Shown piece by piece: positions 1 to 9,300 of a stretch of 64,000 bases of DNA. Below the pieces are notes generated by a model. The model searched no databases, had not been told where the DNA came from, and worked only from the letters and a program-made list of their open reading frames with translations. The position numbers and the translations under genes were made by a program. The DNA is from Legionella_C sp048541585 (GTDB lineage Bacteria > Pseudomonadota > Gammaproteobacteria > Legionellales > Legionellaceae), in assembly GCF_048541585.1 (NCBI RefSeq), contig NZ_CP183303.1, positions 248,001-312,000 on the forward strand, given 5' to 3'. Numbering within the stretch: position 1 is the stretch's first letter; every line of letters starts with the position of its first letter.

Positions 1-51
1 CTTAAAAATATACAACTGTAACTAAGCGCAACTAGAAAATAATATCACTTA

Positions 52-201
52 TTAGGCAGGCGCTTGTACTGTGGGTAACTTATCTGCACCATCTTTAATA
101 GTATTAGAAGGAACATTAAACGCATGTCGTTTATGTTCGTTAACTAAACGATTAATATTCTTTTTGGATTTTCGAGGCATTTGCTGAGTTCTGTTATTCA
201 T
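52..201 (-). CDS. small basic hypothetical protein (49 aa)
   Basis: A 49-codon reading frame begins with ATG at 201 and ends with TAA at 52-54. AGGAA stands 7 bases before the ATG, a good ribosome binding site. The N-terminal half is strongly basic and asparagine-rich (MPRKSKKNINR at residues 8-18), and the C-terminal half is neutral (ends TVQAPA). I recognise no family. It could be a real short protein or a chance frame behind a good Shine-Dalgarno. Its basic start suggests nucleic-acid or ribosome contact, but that is only a guess. Confidence 0.45.
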   Translation of the reverse strand: MNNRTQQMPRKSKKNINRLVNEHKRHAFNVPSNTIKDGADKLPTVQAPA

Positions 202-295
202 AATAAAATTCCTAATGAATAATTTAAAAAAATAAGCTGAAATTAATCGGCTTATTTAAAAGTATAGACTAGGATTTATTAAAAGTGGGTAAGTG

Positions 296-339
296 CTTAC
301 ATCTAGAGTTGGGATTAATCCTACAAAGCTAGATGTAAG
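296..339. repeat. perfect 11-bp inverted repeat downstream of the hydrolase gene
   Basis: CTTACATCTAG at 296-306 is repeated inverted at 329-339, with 22 bases between that include a palindrome GGATTAATCC (312-321). It lies 44-87 bases beyond the stop of the minus-strand hydrolase gene. It could act as its terminator, although no clear T-run follows, or as a protein-binding palindrome. Confidence 0.5.
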
Positions 340-382
340 TTTAAAGTTAGATTAACGCTAGAATAAGTATCTTACCAAATCC

Positions 383-2005
383 TTAAATAGTTAATTGATA
401 ATCTTGTGGTTTTTCTTCCTCTACCGGCCATACCCGTTTAAAGAAATTAAGTGAATATTGACGGCTATCAAGTTGCGTTTTGTCATCACATGAGATAGGA
501 CAAGTCGGTACCAAATTTCTTGGATGGACAGTATGGCCGTTTGCTTTGCGTGCATCTTTAATCTTTTCCTCAGAAACATAAAATTTATGTAATTTAGGGT
601 TATCCTGTAGCCACTCTTCTTCATTAGAAGTTAATTTTGCTCCTGCTTGCTTTCTAGCCGCTAACTCTTTTGTTTTTTCTTTAACTAAAGAGTAAATGGA
701 TGCTTTTTTATGAGGAACTAACTTATCATCAGCGAAGTGCTTACCATCCTTATCTTTCTTAGAACGCACAACAGTATAATCCCTGTCATGGGGTGGAATT
801 GCCGCAAATTGCTTGTCTACATTTAAAGACCATCCACTAGAAACAATAATTGGATTAAATATAAATTTTACAAAGCCGTATTTTAGCCAATTTAACCAGC
901 TGCGAGGATGTAAGGGGTTACTTCCTTTAGGAGGCAGACTTCGCTCAGCAAGGATTGCTGTTAAAGAGCGAAATGAACGAGCATCATATAATTTAACTGG
1001 TAAGTTATCGTTCTCTTGTAAAATGCCAGCTGTATGTGCGGCTGCATTACCACCTAAGCATTCCCCCATAAAAGCTATATTGGCAGGCTTTGCACCTAAC
1101 TTTATTAAACGTTGCGCTTGGGCAAGCGTATCATCATAGAGATCTTGCTCACTTTTTATAATCCCTTTGCTTAATCCTATACCGCGATAATTAAAAGCTA
1201 TAACGGTGGTGTTCAATTCCCTAGCATAAATTTGATAATGTTTAATCCAATCAATAAAATTATTGCTTCTAGGCATTGCTGTTATAATAAATCGACGATT
1301 TTCAATCGCTTGGTTAGCTGATTTAGGATTACGAATTTCTACAGAATCAAGTAATGCATTATCAGGTGTTTGTAATTGATAAAAATAAAGATGATTGCTA
1401 TTTTGGCGAAAGTCATAATTTAAGCGTGATTCTAATTTTTGGTAAAAACGCTCTTGCTGTGCTTCGCTAAGTTGGTTAAGGCCACGAAAATGAATTTGTT
1501 CTGGCTTAAACCTAGCATCCTCGCCTTTAACTTTTGCAGCAACAGAATCAACTAGTTTATCTAGATAACTATCAATATATTTTTCGGCACGCGGTTTAGG
1601 AAATAAGTGCGTTACCCAGCTAAGTAGGGAATAAACAATTTTAAGAGTAACGGTATGGTTTACTAAAAAATTTTGCCAGTTTAGTAATTCTCTAATAAGA
1701 ATATTTTTTTTAGGCAAAATATTTATTACATCCATTTCATCCGCTGGAGTAAATAATGGATCAGGATTTTTAGAATTTTGTAAAATTAAAGATTCATTTT
1801 TTTCATCTTTACGAAAAAGTGGATTAATTACTAAATAGCTAAGTAGGCGGCCTACAACTATTTGATAAATTGTATAGGGTAATTTGATAGTATTTAATAA
1901 AAATTGGCCGATTTGCTTAGCAAGACTTTGTTTAGGCTTTACTAATCGATAGAAGCTGCCATATTTACTTTTTGATTGTTCAAGTTTTACATCTAAATTT
2001 GTCAT
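383..2005 (-). CDS. SidB/CHLPS-like alpha/beta hydrolase, candidate Dot/Icm effector
   Basis: The 540-residue protein has a hydrophobic stretch near residues 35-62, then an alpha/beta-hydrolase core. Visible landmarks are the strand-turn FNYRGIGLSKG (271-281), the nucleophile elbow GECLGG (314-319), an acidic DD (426-427), and a GHTVHP histidine motif (490-495). This layout, with ARSFRSL (342-348) after the elbow, resembles the Legionella SidB/Sdb effectors and Chlamydia CHLPS (DUF818) proteins as I recall them. The expected nucleophile serine is cysteine (C316), as in dienelactone-hydrolase-like enzymes, so the chemistry may be thioester-based or lost. It is a single gene, separated from its upstream neighbour by a repeat. 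Lipase or esterase activity on host lipids is inferred. Secretion by Dot/Icm is untested, and no clear C-terminal signal is visible. Confidence 0.65.
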   Translation of the reverse strand: MTNLDVKLEQSKSKYGSFYRLVKPKQSLAKQIGQFLLNTIKLPYTIYQIVVGRLLSYLVINPLFRKDEKNESLILQNSKNPDPLFTPADEMDVINILPKKNILIRELLNWQNFLVNHTVTLKIVYSLLSWVTHLFPKPRAEKYIDSYLDKLVDSVAAKVKGEDARFKPEQIHFRGLNQLSEAQQERFYQKLESRLNYDFRQNSNHLYFYQLQTPDNALLDSVEIRNPKSANQAIENRRFIITAMPRSNNFIDWIKHYQIYARELNTTVIAFNYRGIGLSKGIIKSEQDLYDDTLAQAQRLIKLGAKPANIAFMGECLGGNAAAHTAGILQENDNLPVKLYDARSFRSLTAILAERSLPPKGSNPLHPRSWLNWLKYGFVKFIFNPIIVSSGWSLNVDKQFAAIPPHDRDYTVVRSKKDKDGKHFADDKLVPHKKASIYSLVKEKTKELAARKQAGAKLTSNEEEWLQDNPKLHKFYVSEEKIKDARKANGHTVHPRNLVPTCPISCDDKTQLDSRQYSLNFFKRVWPVEEEKPQDYQLTI

Positions 2006-2349
2006 GATCTATACAGGTGCTGGAAAAATGAGCAGTTTAACCATTTATTGCTTATTGTTCAAGAATTATAAAATATGCTAGCAGTTCATATTAATAAATA
2101 AAAAATAATTTAAGCAGGCTTAAATTAACGGTGAAGTGAGGAGGATTCACTGATTACAAAAGTAAAGATAGCTAATTGATTTATCAATTTTCTACTAAAT
2201 TAAAAGAAAATATTTCGTTTAAATATTAATCCTGACGAACTCTGAGAAGCTTGGTATCGCGGTTCACAAATACAAATCAATCTCCGCCGAGATGTTGCCG
2301 CCTGGCCTTTAAATACTTTATTGTATCCTACCAGCGCGCTATCATTCAT
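2006..2349. other. intergenic stretch with a GC-richer block
   Basis: Between the hydrolase gene and the palindromic element the DNA changes composition. About 2230-2345 is near 50% G+C while the surroundings are about one third. No ATG-initiated frame there has a convincing ribosome binding site, and its translations match nothing I know. A small stem (GTGAA 2131-2135, TTCAC 2146-2150) holds GGAGGA in its loop. The GC-richer block may be the remnant of an acquired repeat. Confidence 0.4.
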
Positions 2350-2492
2350 TAGACCTTTTTCCAAACTAGCATTAATGGCCAATCTTAGCCGAAAAAAGTC
2401 TTCAAATTGCTCATGTACTTCATGTAAACTGCGCTTTTTCAGCCTTTTTTCGACTGACCTTGTCTCATTACTGCCAATTTGGAAGGAGGTTA
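2350..2492. mobile_element. diverged copy of a ~144-bp MITE-like palindromic element
   Basis: This 143-bp stretch aligns with the element at 38057-38200. Both share GGCCAATCT near the left end, GCTCATGTACTT in the middle, and CTTTTTCAGC with a following T-run on the right. The ends are imperfect inverted repeats (AGACCTTTTTCCAAACT on the left, its degenerate complement at 2472-2490) and sit at TA dinucleotides. It encodes no transposase. The right end overlaps the 3' end of the aldo/keto reductase gene. The shared centre and near-identical length make homology likely. Confidence 0.7.
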
Positions 2493-3583
2493 TTAAAGTA
2501 ATATTCACCCATATTTTCGGTAAAAAAGTCTGGCGTTTCATAATTTTGCACCAGCTCTTTAGCTCTTTCTAATAAAGCGTAATCATTAAATTCTTTCAAG
2601 AGTTTAATATCTTTTTTAATATAGCTTGGCCTATCTGCACCAATAATAACTGAGCTGATATGAGGATCTTGATAAAGAAAGGCAAGGGCTAAGCTAGTTA
2701 GCTTATCATAATCGTACTGAGTTAATTTAAGTAAAGCACGTATTTTTTCTCCATAGGGTAAATTGGGTTCATCGATATGTTGTTTAACATATGAGGTTAG
2801 TAAACCTGTTCCTAAGCCACCTCGTATAATAATACCCATTCCTTTAGCATATGCTGCATCAATATAAGGCTTGTTACGCTGATTAATTAAACTGTATTCC
2901 ATTTCAATAACATCAAAAACATCCATATCTATAGCATATTGTGCAGGCGCGCCATTAACTGAAATGCCCATGAAATTTAATTTTCCCATGCTTTTTAGAT
3001 CTTGTAATGCTTCAACAACCTCCCCTTTTTTTAAAATATCGATTGCCGTTTTATTATCTAAATGTAAAAGAACGACATCAATTTTGTCCGTTTTTAATTT
3101 CTTAAGGCTCTCATTAACATCATTAAAAATGGCTTCTCGGCTAAAATCGTAAGCGGCTGCGGGTTTAGCACAATAAATACCATCATAGGCTTTTTGTTGG
3201 CAGCGCGAGTCAGTCGCTTTAATATTATGTTCACCAGGTTTGGTAATTAAGAGATAATCAAAATTTTCTCGCGCAATATAGCGGCCGATGCGTTCTTCGC
3301 TAAGCCCATAAGAAGAAGCGGTATCAATAACATTCAAGCCACTTTTTAGTGCCTGCTCTAATACATCTTTTGCTAATGATTCAGACGGATGTAAGCTTTC
3401 TTCACCTGCAATACCCCAGGCACGACCTAATTCAACAGTTCCTAACCCTAGAAAAGAAACGTGTCTATCTAATTTTTTTATGTAACGCTTAGGTAGTAGC
3501 GAAGATTGGTCGAGTGAAGCCTTTTTGGCAAAAACAAAATGCCCTAAAAGGAGTAAACTTAAGAGAGAAACTAAAAACTTCAT
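2468..3583 (-). CDS. exported aldo/keto reductase family protein
   Basis: The product (371 aa from the chosen ATG) is an aldo/keto reductase: NAD(P)H-dependent reduction of carbonyls in a TIM barrel. The catalytic tetrad is visible as D and Y in DTASSYG, K in LITKPG and H in LLHLDN, and IIGADRPSYI is the usual late cofactor-binding region. I chose ATG 3583 over 3619 because AGGGA stands 7 bases before it. The product then starts MKFLVSLLSLLLLG, a signal peptide, which is unusual for a family that is normally cytosolic. The stop codon (2468-2470) and the last seven residues (NLLPNWQ) lie inside the repeat element at 2350-2492, so the original C-terminus was probably replaced. The substrate is unknown. 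Confidence 0.8.
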   Translation of the reverse strand: MKFLVSLLSLLLLGHFVFAKKASLDQSSLLPKRYIKKLDRHVSFLGLGTVELGRAWGIAGEESLHPSESLAKDVLEQALKSGLNVIDTASSYGLSEERIGRYIARENFDYLLITKPGEHNIKATDSRCQQKAYDGIYCAKPAAAYDFSREAIFNDVNESLKKLKTDKIDVVLLHLDNKTAIDILKKGEVVEALQDLKSMGKLNFMGISVNGAPAQYAIDMDVFDVIEMEYSLINQRNKPYIDAAYAKGMGIIIRGGLGTGLLTSYVKQHIDEPNLPYGEKIRALLKLTQYDYDKLTSLALAFLYQDPHISSVIIGADRPSYIKKDIKLLKEFNDYALLERAKELVQNYETPDFFTENMGEYYFNNLLPNWQ

Positions 3584-3760
3584 GGTAAATTCCCTATACG
3601 CAATTAATGAGAGTGCCACTTAGTAAGTTTTAGTAGGTGACGCTATAGCATATAAACGTTATCGTCTTATAAAGTCAACTAATATTAATAGATGAGTGAT
3701 TTGAAATTGATGAAAGAAAGCTATTAAAAATGAAATTTAACCAGAAAATAATGAGAATTT

Positions 3761-4291
3761 ATGTCAGATTATACGATTGACGCTGCTATCTTTATATTGC
3801 CAATTCCGCTTTGTAAGCGTTTTACCCATAATTTTTGGCTTTTAAGAGATATCAAAAATAATAAAGTTATCGCTCAATTACACGGATTTGCAACTTCTCG
3901 CCGAACTAACAAAATTGTTCCCATTGGTTATAAGCGTGAGCATAGCCTACGAGCATATTGCCTTATCTATGATAATGATTTTGCTAATCAATATAATTTA
4001 GAATTAAATTCTTATAAGTTGCCAATACATGCCTATAAAACTATATATACTGGAAACGATTCAATACCACGTTGGTTGCAGGCAGTTCACGCTATAAAAG
4101 CTATTAATAGCTTAAATCTTGATTATCCCCGAGGCGGTTTTTGCCTTCCTTTAGCAAGAACGATAAATAGTAATTCGGTATATCATACTTTTGCTCAAGT
4201 GATGGGTATTCCTTTGCCTATTTTTGCAGATTTTTTGCAGGTGGGTATTCATACTTCTTTGTATGAACTGATTAAACATCATTTAAAGTAA
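3761..4291 (+). CDS. hypothetical protein (176 aa)
   Basis: A 176-residue protein of unknown function, without signal peptide or membrane segment. It has one notable conserved-looking patch, RGGFCLPLARTINSNSVYHT (residues about 124-143), in which cysteine, arginine, serine and histidine stand close together. The N-terminal half is a mixed basic sequence that could form a beta-rich domain. GAGA about 6 bases before the ATG serves as a weak ribosome binding site. It is transcribed divergently from the aldo/keto reductase and convergently with the AraC-type regulator. I do not recognise the family. It may be a Legionella-restricted protein. Confidence 0.6.
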   Translation: MSDYTIDAAIFILPIPLCKRFTHNFWLLRDIKNNKVIAQLHGFATSRRTNKIVPIGYKREHSLRAYCLIYDNDFANQYNLELNSYKLPIHAYKTIYTGNDSIPRWLQAVHAIKAINSLNLDYPRGGFCLPLARTINSNSVYHTFAQVMGIPLPIFADFLQVGIHTSLYELIKHHLK

Positions 4292-4379
4292 GTGATTATA
4301 ATAAAGTCGTAGGCAATTCTCTATAAAAGAGGCCAACTATGTAGCAGGCCTCATCGTTTTATACCTACTTATCATTATT

Positions 4380-5225
4380 TTATTTTAATAATAACCAGCA
4401 CTCAGTCATTAACTCAGTTTCTGCAACTTCATGATCAAAATTGTAATAGCAAAAAATACACGGCAGATCTGCAAGCTCTTCTTGTGATTGCGGTAACCAG
4501 TCACGATATAAATAATAAATGGTTTGATCAATATTCTCACGTGACCCTCGATGCATTGCCACAGCGTAGCGGCCAGCTGGTAAGTATTTTTCTATTATTT
4601 CTCCTTGAATTTTTAATTGGGTAGGCACCGTAATTCCTAAATCAAAGCGAAATTCATCAGGCGGTGTCGTTTTAGGATCATCATAAGCAAAGCCAAAAGC
4701 TTCTCCTGGATTTGGTTTTAAATTAATAGGCTGTGCCTTTGCCCATTCAATTAATTGGTTAACACTTTCGCCCACTTTTTGAGGGGCACCTCTATGCTCT
4801 AAAACAGCTAACCGCCGTTTAGGCATTTCCTTAATAACTATATTCATAAATTTATCTCGTTTAAGCAAAAAGTGCGATAATTTTTCCCAAGCTTGCCAAT
4901 TTGCTTGCAGCCGAAACATACTAGGTGACTTGCCACAAGCTTGTTTAAAAGCGCGGGTAAAGGCTTCGTGAGATTCAAAGCCTGCATTAATCGCAATATC
5001 AATAATTGATTTATCTTTCTCAACAATTAACTGATGAGCTGCCCGCTTAAGGCGTAGCCAACGTATATATTGCTGTAAAGATAACCCGGTGTAGGCAGTA
5101 AATAAACGATGAAAATGATATTTTGAAAAACAAGCAATCTCACTTAAATGTTCCAATGTAAGCTTAGCATCTAGGTGCTTACCAATATAGCTAATAACTT
5201 TTTGTAACTGTCGTTCGTAATTCAT
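4380..5225 (-). CDS. AraC-family regulator with GyrI-like effector domain
   Basis: The first ~100 residues form the double helix-turn-helix of AraC/Rob proteins (FSKYHFHRLF, then AGFESHEAFTRAFKQ). The remaining ~150 residues form a GyrI-like small-molecule-binding domain (RAFxHRG-type start at RLAVLEHRG, end at CWLLL). This Rob/SoxS-like architecture usually senses hydrophobic drugs or peptides and controls efflux or resistance genes. I place the start at ATG 5225 (MNYERQLQ), with AGAG before it. An upstream in-frame ATG at 5273 has no ribosome binding site and would add 16 residues. It is divergent from the GST gene, with ~180 bases between, and may regulate it. The ligand is unknown. Confidence 0.85.
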   Translation of the reverse strand: MNYERQLQKVISYIGKHLDAKLTLEHLSEIACFSKYHFHRLFTAYTGLSLQQYIRWLRLKRAAHQLIVEKDKSIIDIAINAGFESHEAFTRAFKQACGKSPSMFRLQANWQAWEKLSHFLLKRDKFMNIVIKEMPKRRLAVLEHRGAPQKVGESVNQLIEWAKAQPINLKPNPGEAFGFAYDDPKTTPPDEFRFDLGITVPTQLKIQGEIIEKYLPAGRYAVAMHRGSRENIDQTIYYLYRDWLPQSQEELADLPCIFCYYNFDHEVAETELMTECWLLLK

Positions 5226-5408
5226 ATTAATCTCTACGTCATCTACTTTGCCTACCTGATAAATGATATTCATTTTATAACAACAATATTTGACCGAATT
5301 TGCTAATAATTAGATTAATGCGTATTTTTGTATCTATAATGACTTATTATTAAATTAGCTTAAATAAACTGAAGGTTAAATGTTTAACAATTAATAAGAG
5401 GAGTCAGC

Positions 5409-6071
5409 ATGAGTAAGCGAATATTATATGGTTCAATTGTCTCACCTTATGTGCGTAAGGTTTTAGCTGTCTTACAATTTAAACATTTAGCTTTTGAGTT
5501 AAAAGAGCTTATTCCTTTTCTTAAAGAACATAAAGAAACGCTTTTAACGTTGAGTCCTTTAGGTAAAATACCACTGTATCAAGAAAAAGATTTAATTCTT
5601 GCTGACTCTTCTGTAATTTGTGCGTTTTTAGAAAAAAAATACCCAGAACATACTATTTATCCAATTAACCCTGAGGATTATGCTCATTGTCTATGGTATG
5701 AGGAATACGCTGATACCGTCTTAATGCCCACCATTTTAATTATTTTTTTCAATCAAATTTTAGCTGAGAAATTTAAATATGAGCCTAATAAAACTGCAGT
5801 AAAAGAAGCGCTAGAAAAATTACCGCAAATATTTACCTATCTAGAACAACAAATTAGTAATAAAGATTATCTAGTAGCCAATATACTAAGCATGGCAGAT
5901 ATTAGTATAGTGGTCGCATTTTTGAATTTAGAATTAACTGGATTCTCACTAAATACACATTGGCAAACTTTAAGTCGTTATATTACTAATATAAGTCGCC
6001 AAGATTTAATTCAAAATTCTTTTATAGAAGCGAGAGCAAGGTTAGGTATGAGCTTAAAATCTAATAAATGA
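5409..6071 (+). CDS. glutathione S-transferase family protein
   Basis: A 220-residue cytosolic protein with a thioredoxin-fold N-terminus: LYGSIVSPYVRKVLAVL carries the serine that activates glutathione, followed by the cis-proline segment GKIPLY and the glutathione-contacting ADSSVICAFLE. An all-helical C-terminal domain follows (about 90-215) and includes the MADISI motif typical of the family. AAGAGGAG stands 6-7 bases before the ATG. It is divergent from the AraC-GyrI regulator, which fits a detoxification unit. SspA-like roles are possible but the length and motif fit a catalytic GST better. The substrate is not predictable. Confidence 0.85.
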   Translation: MSKRILYGSIVSPYVRKVLAVLQFKHLAFELKELIPFLKEHKETLLTLSPLGKIPLYQEKDLILADSSVICAFLEKKYPEHTIYPINPEDYAHCLWYEEYADTVLMPTILIIFFNQILAEKFKYEPNKTAVKEALEKLPQIFTYLEQQISNKDYLVANILSMADISIVVAFLNLELTGFSLNTHWQTLSRYITNISRQDLIQNSFIEARARLGMSLKSNK

Positions 6072-6352
6072 TAATTTCCATCGTTTAATTTTTTATCTTG
6101 CTAAAAATATTTACTTAGCATGTAATTTTTCAATTTTCCTTAAACGTTTAATAAAATTATTTATACTAAAATAAGCAAAATAGAATAAAAAATAAAATTT
6201 GCAAAAAAAAATCTTTCAAAATCAAGGGCCTATTTATCCTTATTAATTATAAAAATATATTTACATTATTTTATTTAATTTTAAATTCTTCATATTCTCT
6301 TAATTTTTCTTTGTTAAAGTAAAAAAAATTTTAATAATAACTAGAGTGTAGT

Positions 6353-9300
6353 ATGAAATTATTTACCAAAAATAATGAACTCAACCGATATAATAATCAA
6401 AATCTAAGTAGTTCTTTTGAAAATTTAATAATAAATAACTATGCGCAATCTTTAAAAAAAGATGGAATTAATTGGGATGATCTTGCAATTATCCTCTTGC
6501 AAGAATTAGCAACAAAGGAAATTAAAGTTGCCGATCAAGTAATCGAAAAAACAAATGAGAACTCTTCGTATAATGAGTTGATACTGCAACATATTATTGA
6601 CAAATTATACAGCCGGCCAAGCTATCATTTATTTTTAGAAAAATTTGCTTTAAAGTTAAGCCATTCTAAAGAGCGGCATATTACCTTAGATCTCTTAAGA
6701 GAAGCTAAAATAAATAATTTGTCAGAGTTAGAAAAGGTATTTAAAGAATTTCTACATGAGCAAAAAAAGTTAGCTAAATATGCACCAAATTTAGTAAAGA
6801 TTAAAGATGAGGATGATTATGAACAGCTTATTGATTGCTTAGTAGTTAATCCTTTATATGAAAATTTTCTCCGAGCGTTTACAATACACTTGGCTTCTGA
6901 ATTTAACCAAGATTCAGACAATGAAAAAGTTGTTGCGCCAGAAACGCTAACACGTGATTCATTAATAAAATTTTTTCAAGTAATTAGTACAGACATCACA
7001 ACCCAAATTCCTCCTAATAAGGAGTATAAAAAGGGTAAGCTCTATGTTGAGTTAGATAATAGTTTTTTTAACTACACAATTTTAAAAGCTAACGGTGAGC
7101 TTGTTAAGGGTATGATTCATTCAGCAGACATTAATAGTTTGATTTATGAACACACTACAGAAGAAGAGTTAAAACAGTACTTACCTAATATTCTTAATGT
7201 AACAGCTTTGCGAGGACATACTAATCAATTGGCGGTAAATAATACTGCTTCATTACGTGATAAAGCGATTCATTTTATTACTACAAAATTTAATACAGAC
7301 CCGCAGGCAACTAATTTACCGCCTAATAACTTTATACAAAGGGAAGAAGCGAAGTTTATCTTAAATCAATGGTTAAATGCAGGAAATCTGCCAAATTTGA
7401 CCCAATTATTACTTGAAAACAGTCACCAACGTTATGAAGAAAATTTAAATAGGCTAGCCGCACAGGCAAAAAATCATAGAGAAGTAAATAATGATATTAA
7501 AGATGAAATTGATGCTGTAAAAGATTTAATGAAAGCGATTATGGATGTCGTTGCTTCTTTAGGTAAAGATAAAAATGAAAAAGATAATAAACTTAATAGT
7601 TATGTCCAAGCCTTAATTATTCATCTTAAGAAATTAAAAAATTTCTATGATAAAACACCCATATTATTTGCTAATGAGCCTTTTCCGAAAACAGATGGTA
7701 ACTTTAATGAATTTGTATGTAACTTTATTTTGAATCAGCAAGATTTTGAGCAAATTGAGTACACAAGCCAAGGAGAGACATGGTATTTAGACTGGAGCTC
7801 TTTAGTAGCTGCAATTGTTAAAAATAAATTTGCTGCGCCAATTTATAATAAAGAAAATGGCGAAAGAGATTACCTTCTCAATGAAGATGGGGAGCTTGTG
7901 CCTGCTGCAGTTATTTTACGAGAAGAGCTTAAATTAAAGCTATTAGCTTATTTAAATGATGAGCCTGAATATTATCATAAGCATGCCTTACAAGAATATC
8001 AAAAAGAACAAGCAGCTCTAACTCAATCTAAACACTCAGAGGCTTACACGCTAAATAAAGAGCTAACACTTCCTGATAAGCCTATTAACTTACCCACTAT
8101 CACTTTAGAGGAGGCACGAAAAGAAGCTTATAGGCATTATGATATGCGTCACGTGTTAACGCTTAAAAGTTATAAAACTTGGACAACTAAAGAAAAGAGT
8201 TTACAACAGCAACACAACCGTATTTTGCAACCTAACTTTATGGAAGGCATTATTGATGAGCAACTTTATCATGCGAAAATGGCCCAGGAAGAATGGTTAA
8301 CTGATGTGTTGGTTCCTAGGTTATCGTCTGCGCTTTACTTAAATATAGCAGCTAGATTAATTACCGATTATCGTGTTGATATTGAAGAGGTTAATAAACT
8401 AGCGAAAAAACTATGGCATGACATTTCTATGTCTAATGCTATGGATAAACTAAGCCTTGACTGGCAGAATATGACAATTCGTCTAGCGCCTCTAGCAGAA
8501 TCACATCTCTATGACGATTGCGTACGAAAAGCTACTGAACGGATGAAAAAGCTTTATCCTGATATTGTTGAAGATTCGTTTGATTACGACTTCAAATTTA
8601 AATCTTGTTTAGAAATGGAAAGGAATAAAGTTCGTAAGAAATTAACTAATGAAGTTGTCGGAGCATTTCTTGATAATTATTTAGATTCATTTGCGCAACA
8701 AGATAACTTGGAAAAGAAGCCACAGTTGCCAATTGGGGATAATAAAGATTATGTTTTTATTGGGCCTTCAGCAAGTGGTAAAAGTACCATATCTAATCAA
8801 TATGTAAAAGAGCAAGATAGAATGAATTATGTTTCTATGTCCACAGATGATTATCGTGGTATCTATCTTCCTGGAACAGACGATTTTGAGCAACTCGAGA
8901 CTGAGCAGATATTTATTCGTACACAAGATAGTGCTTATTTAGTTAGTGAACTTGTGGAAGATCGTATGAAGTCATTTAAAGATAAACGACCTAATATGAT
9001 AGTTGATGGCGTAACTTATAAACCAGCACATCGTGCTTTAGTAGAAACTAATAATAATTCTGTAGTTGTCTGGGCTTGTTTAGATGATGTGGCTGAAGTA
9101 GTCAAACGTACTTACAATCGAGCTACTCGTGAAGATACTAGTGCTGCTGATAAAGGTCGTCATGTTAATACCACCAGTTTATTACATATGCATAAAACGG
9201 CAAGTATTGGCTTGGTTGCTTATTGTGCGCCAAATACAACGATTGCTGTTTACAACACGAACATTCGTCCTAATGAAGTACCGGCACTTATAGCGACAAT

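Noticed and set aside
813..1139. 108-residue plus-strand frame inside the SidB-like gene
   Set aside because: It is the antisense shadow of a coding region with clear hydrolase motifs and has no ribosome binding site.
2200..2541. 113-residue minus-strand frame across the repeat and the aldo/keto reductase end
   Set aside because: It overlaps the real gene in another frame and reads through the palindromic element, and its translation matches nothing.
6274..6307. Two TTAATTTT-like boxes upstream of the zeta-kinase gene, considered as PmrA sites
   Set aside because: They resemble the cTTAAtatT pattern only partly, the spacing (25 bases) is wrong for a direct repeat, and the region is so AT-rich that such matches arise by chance.
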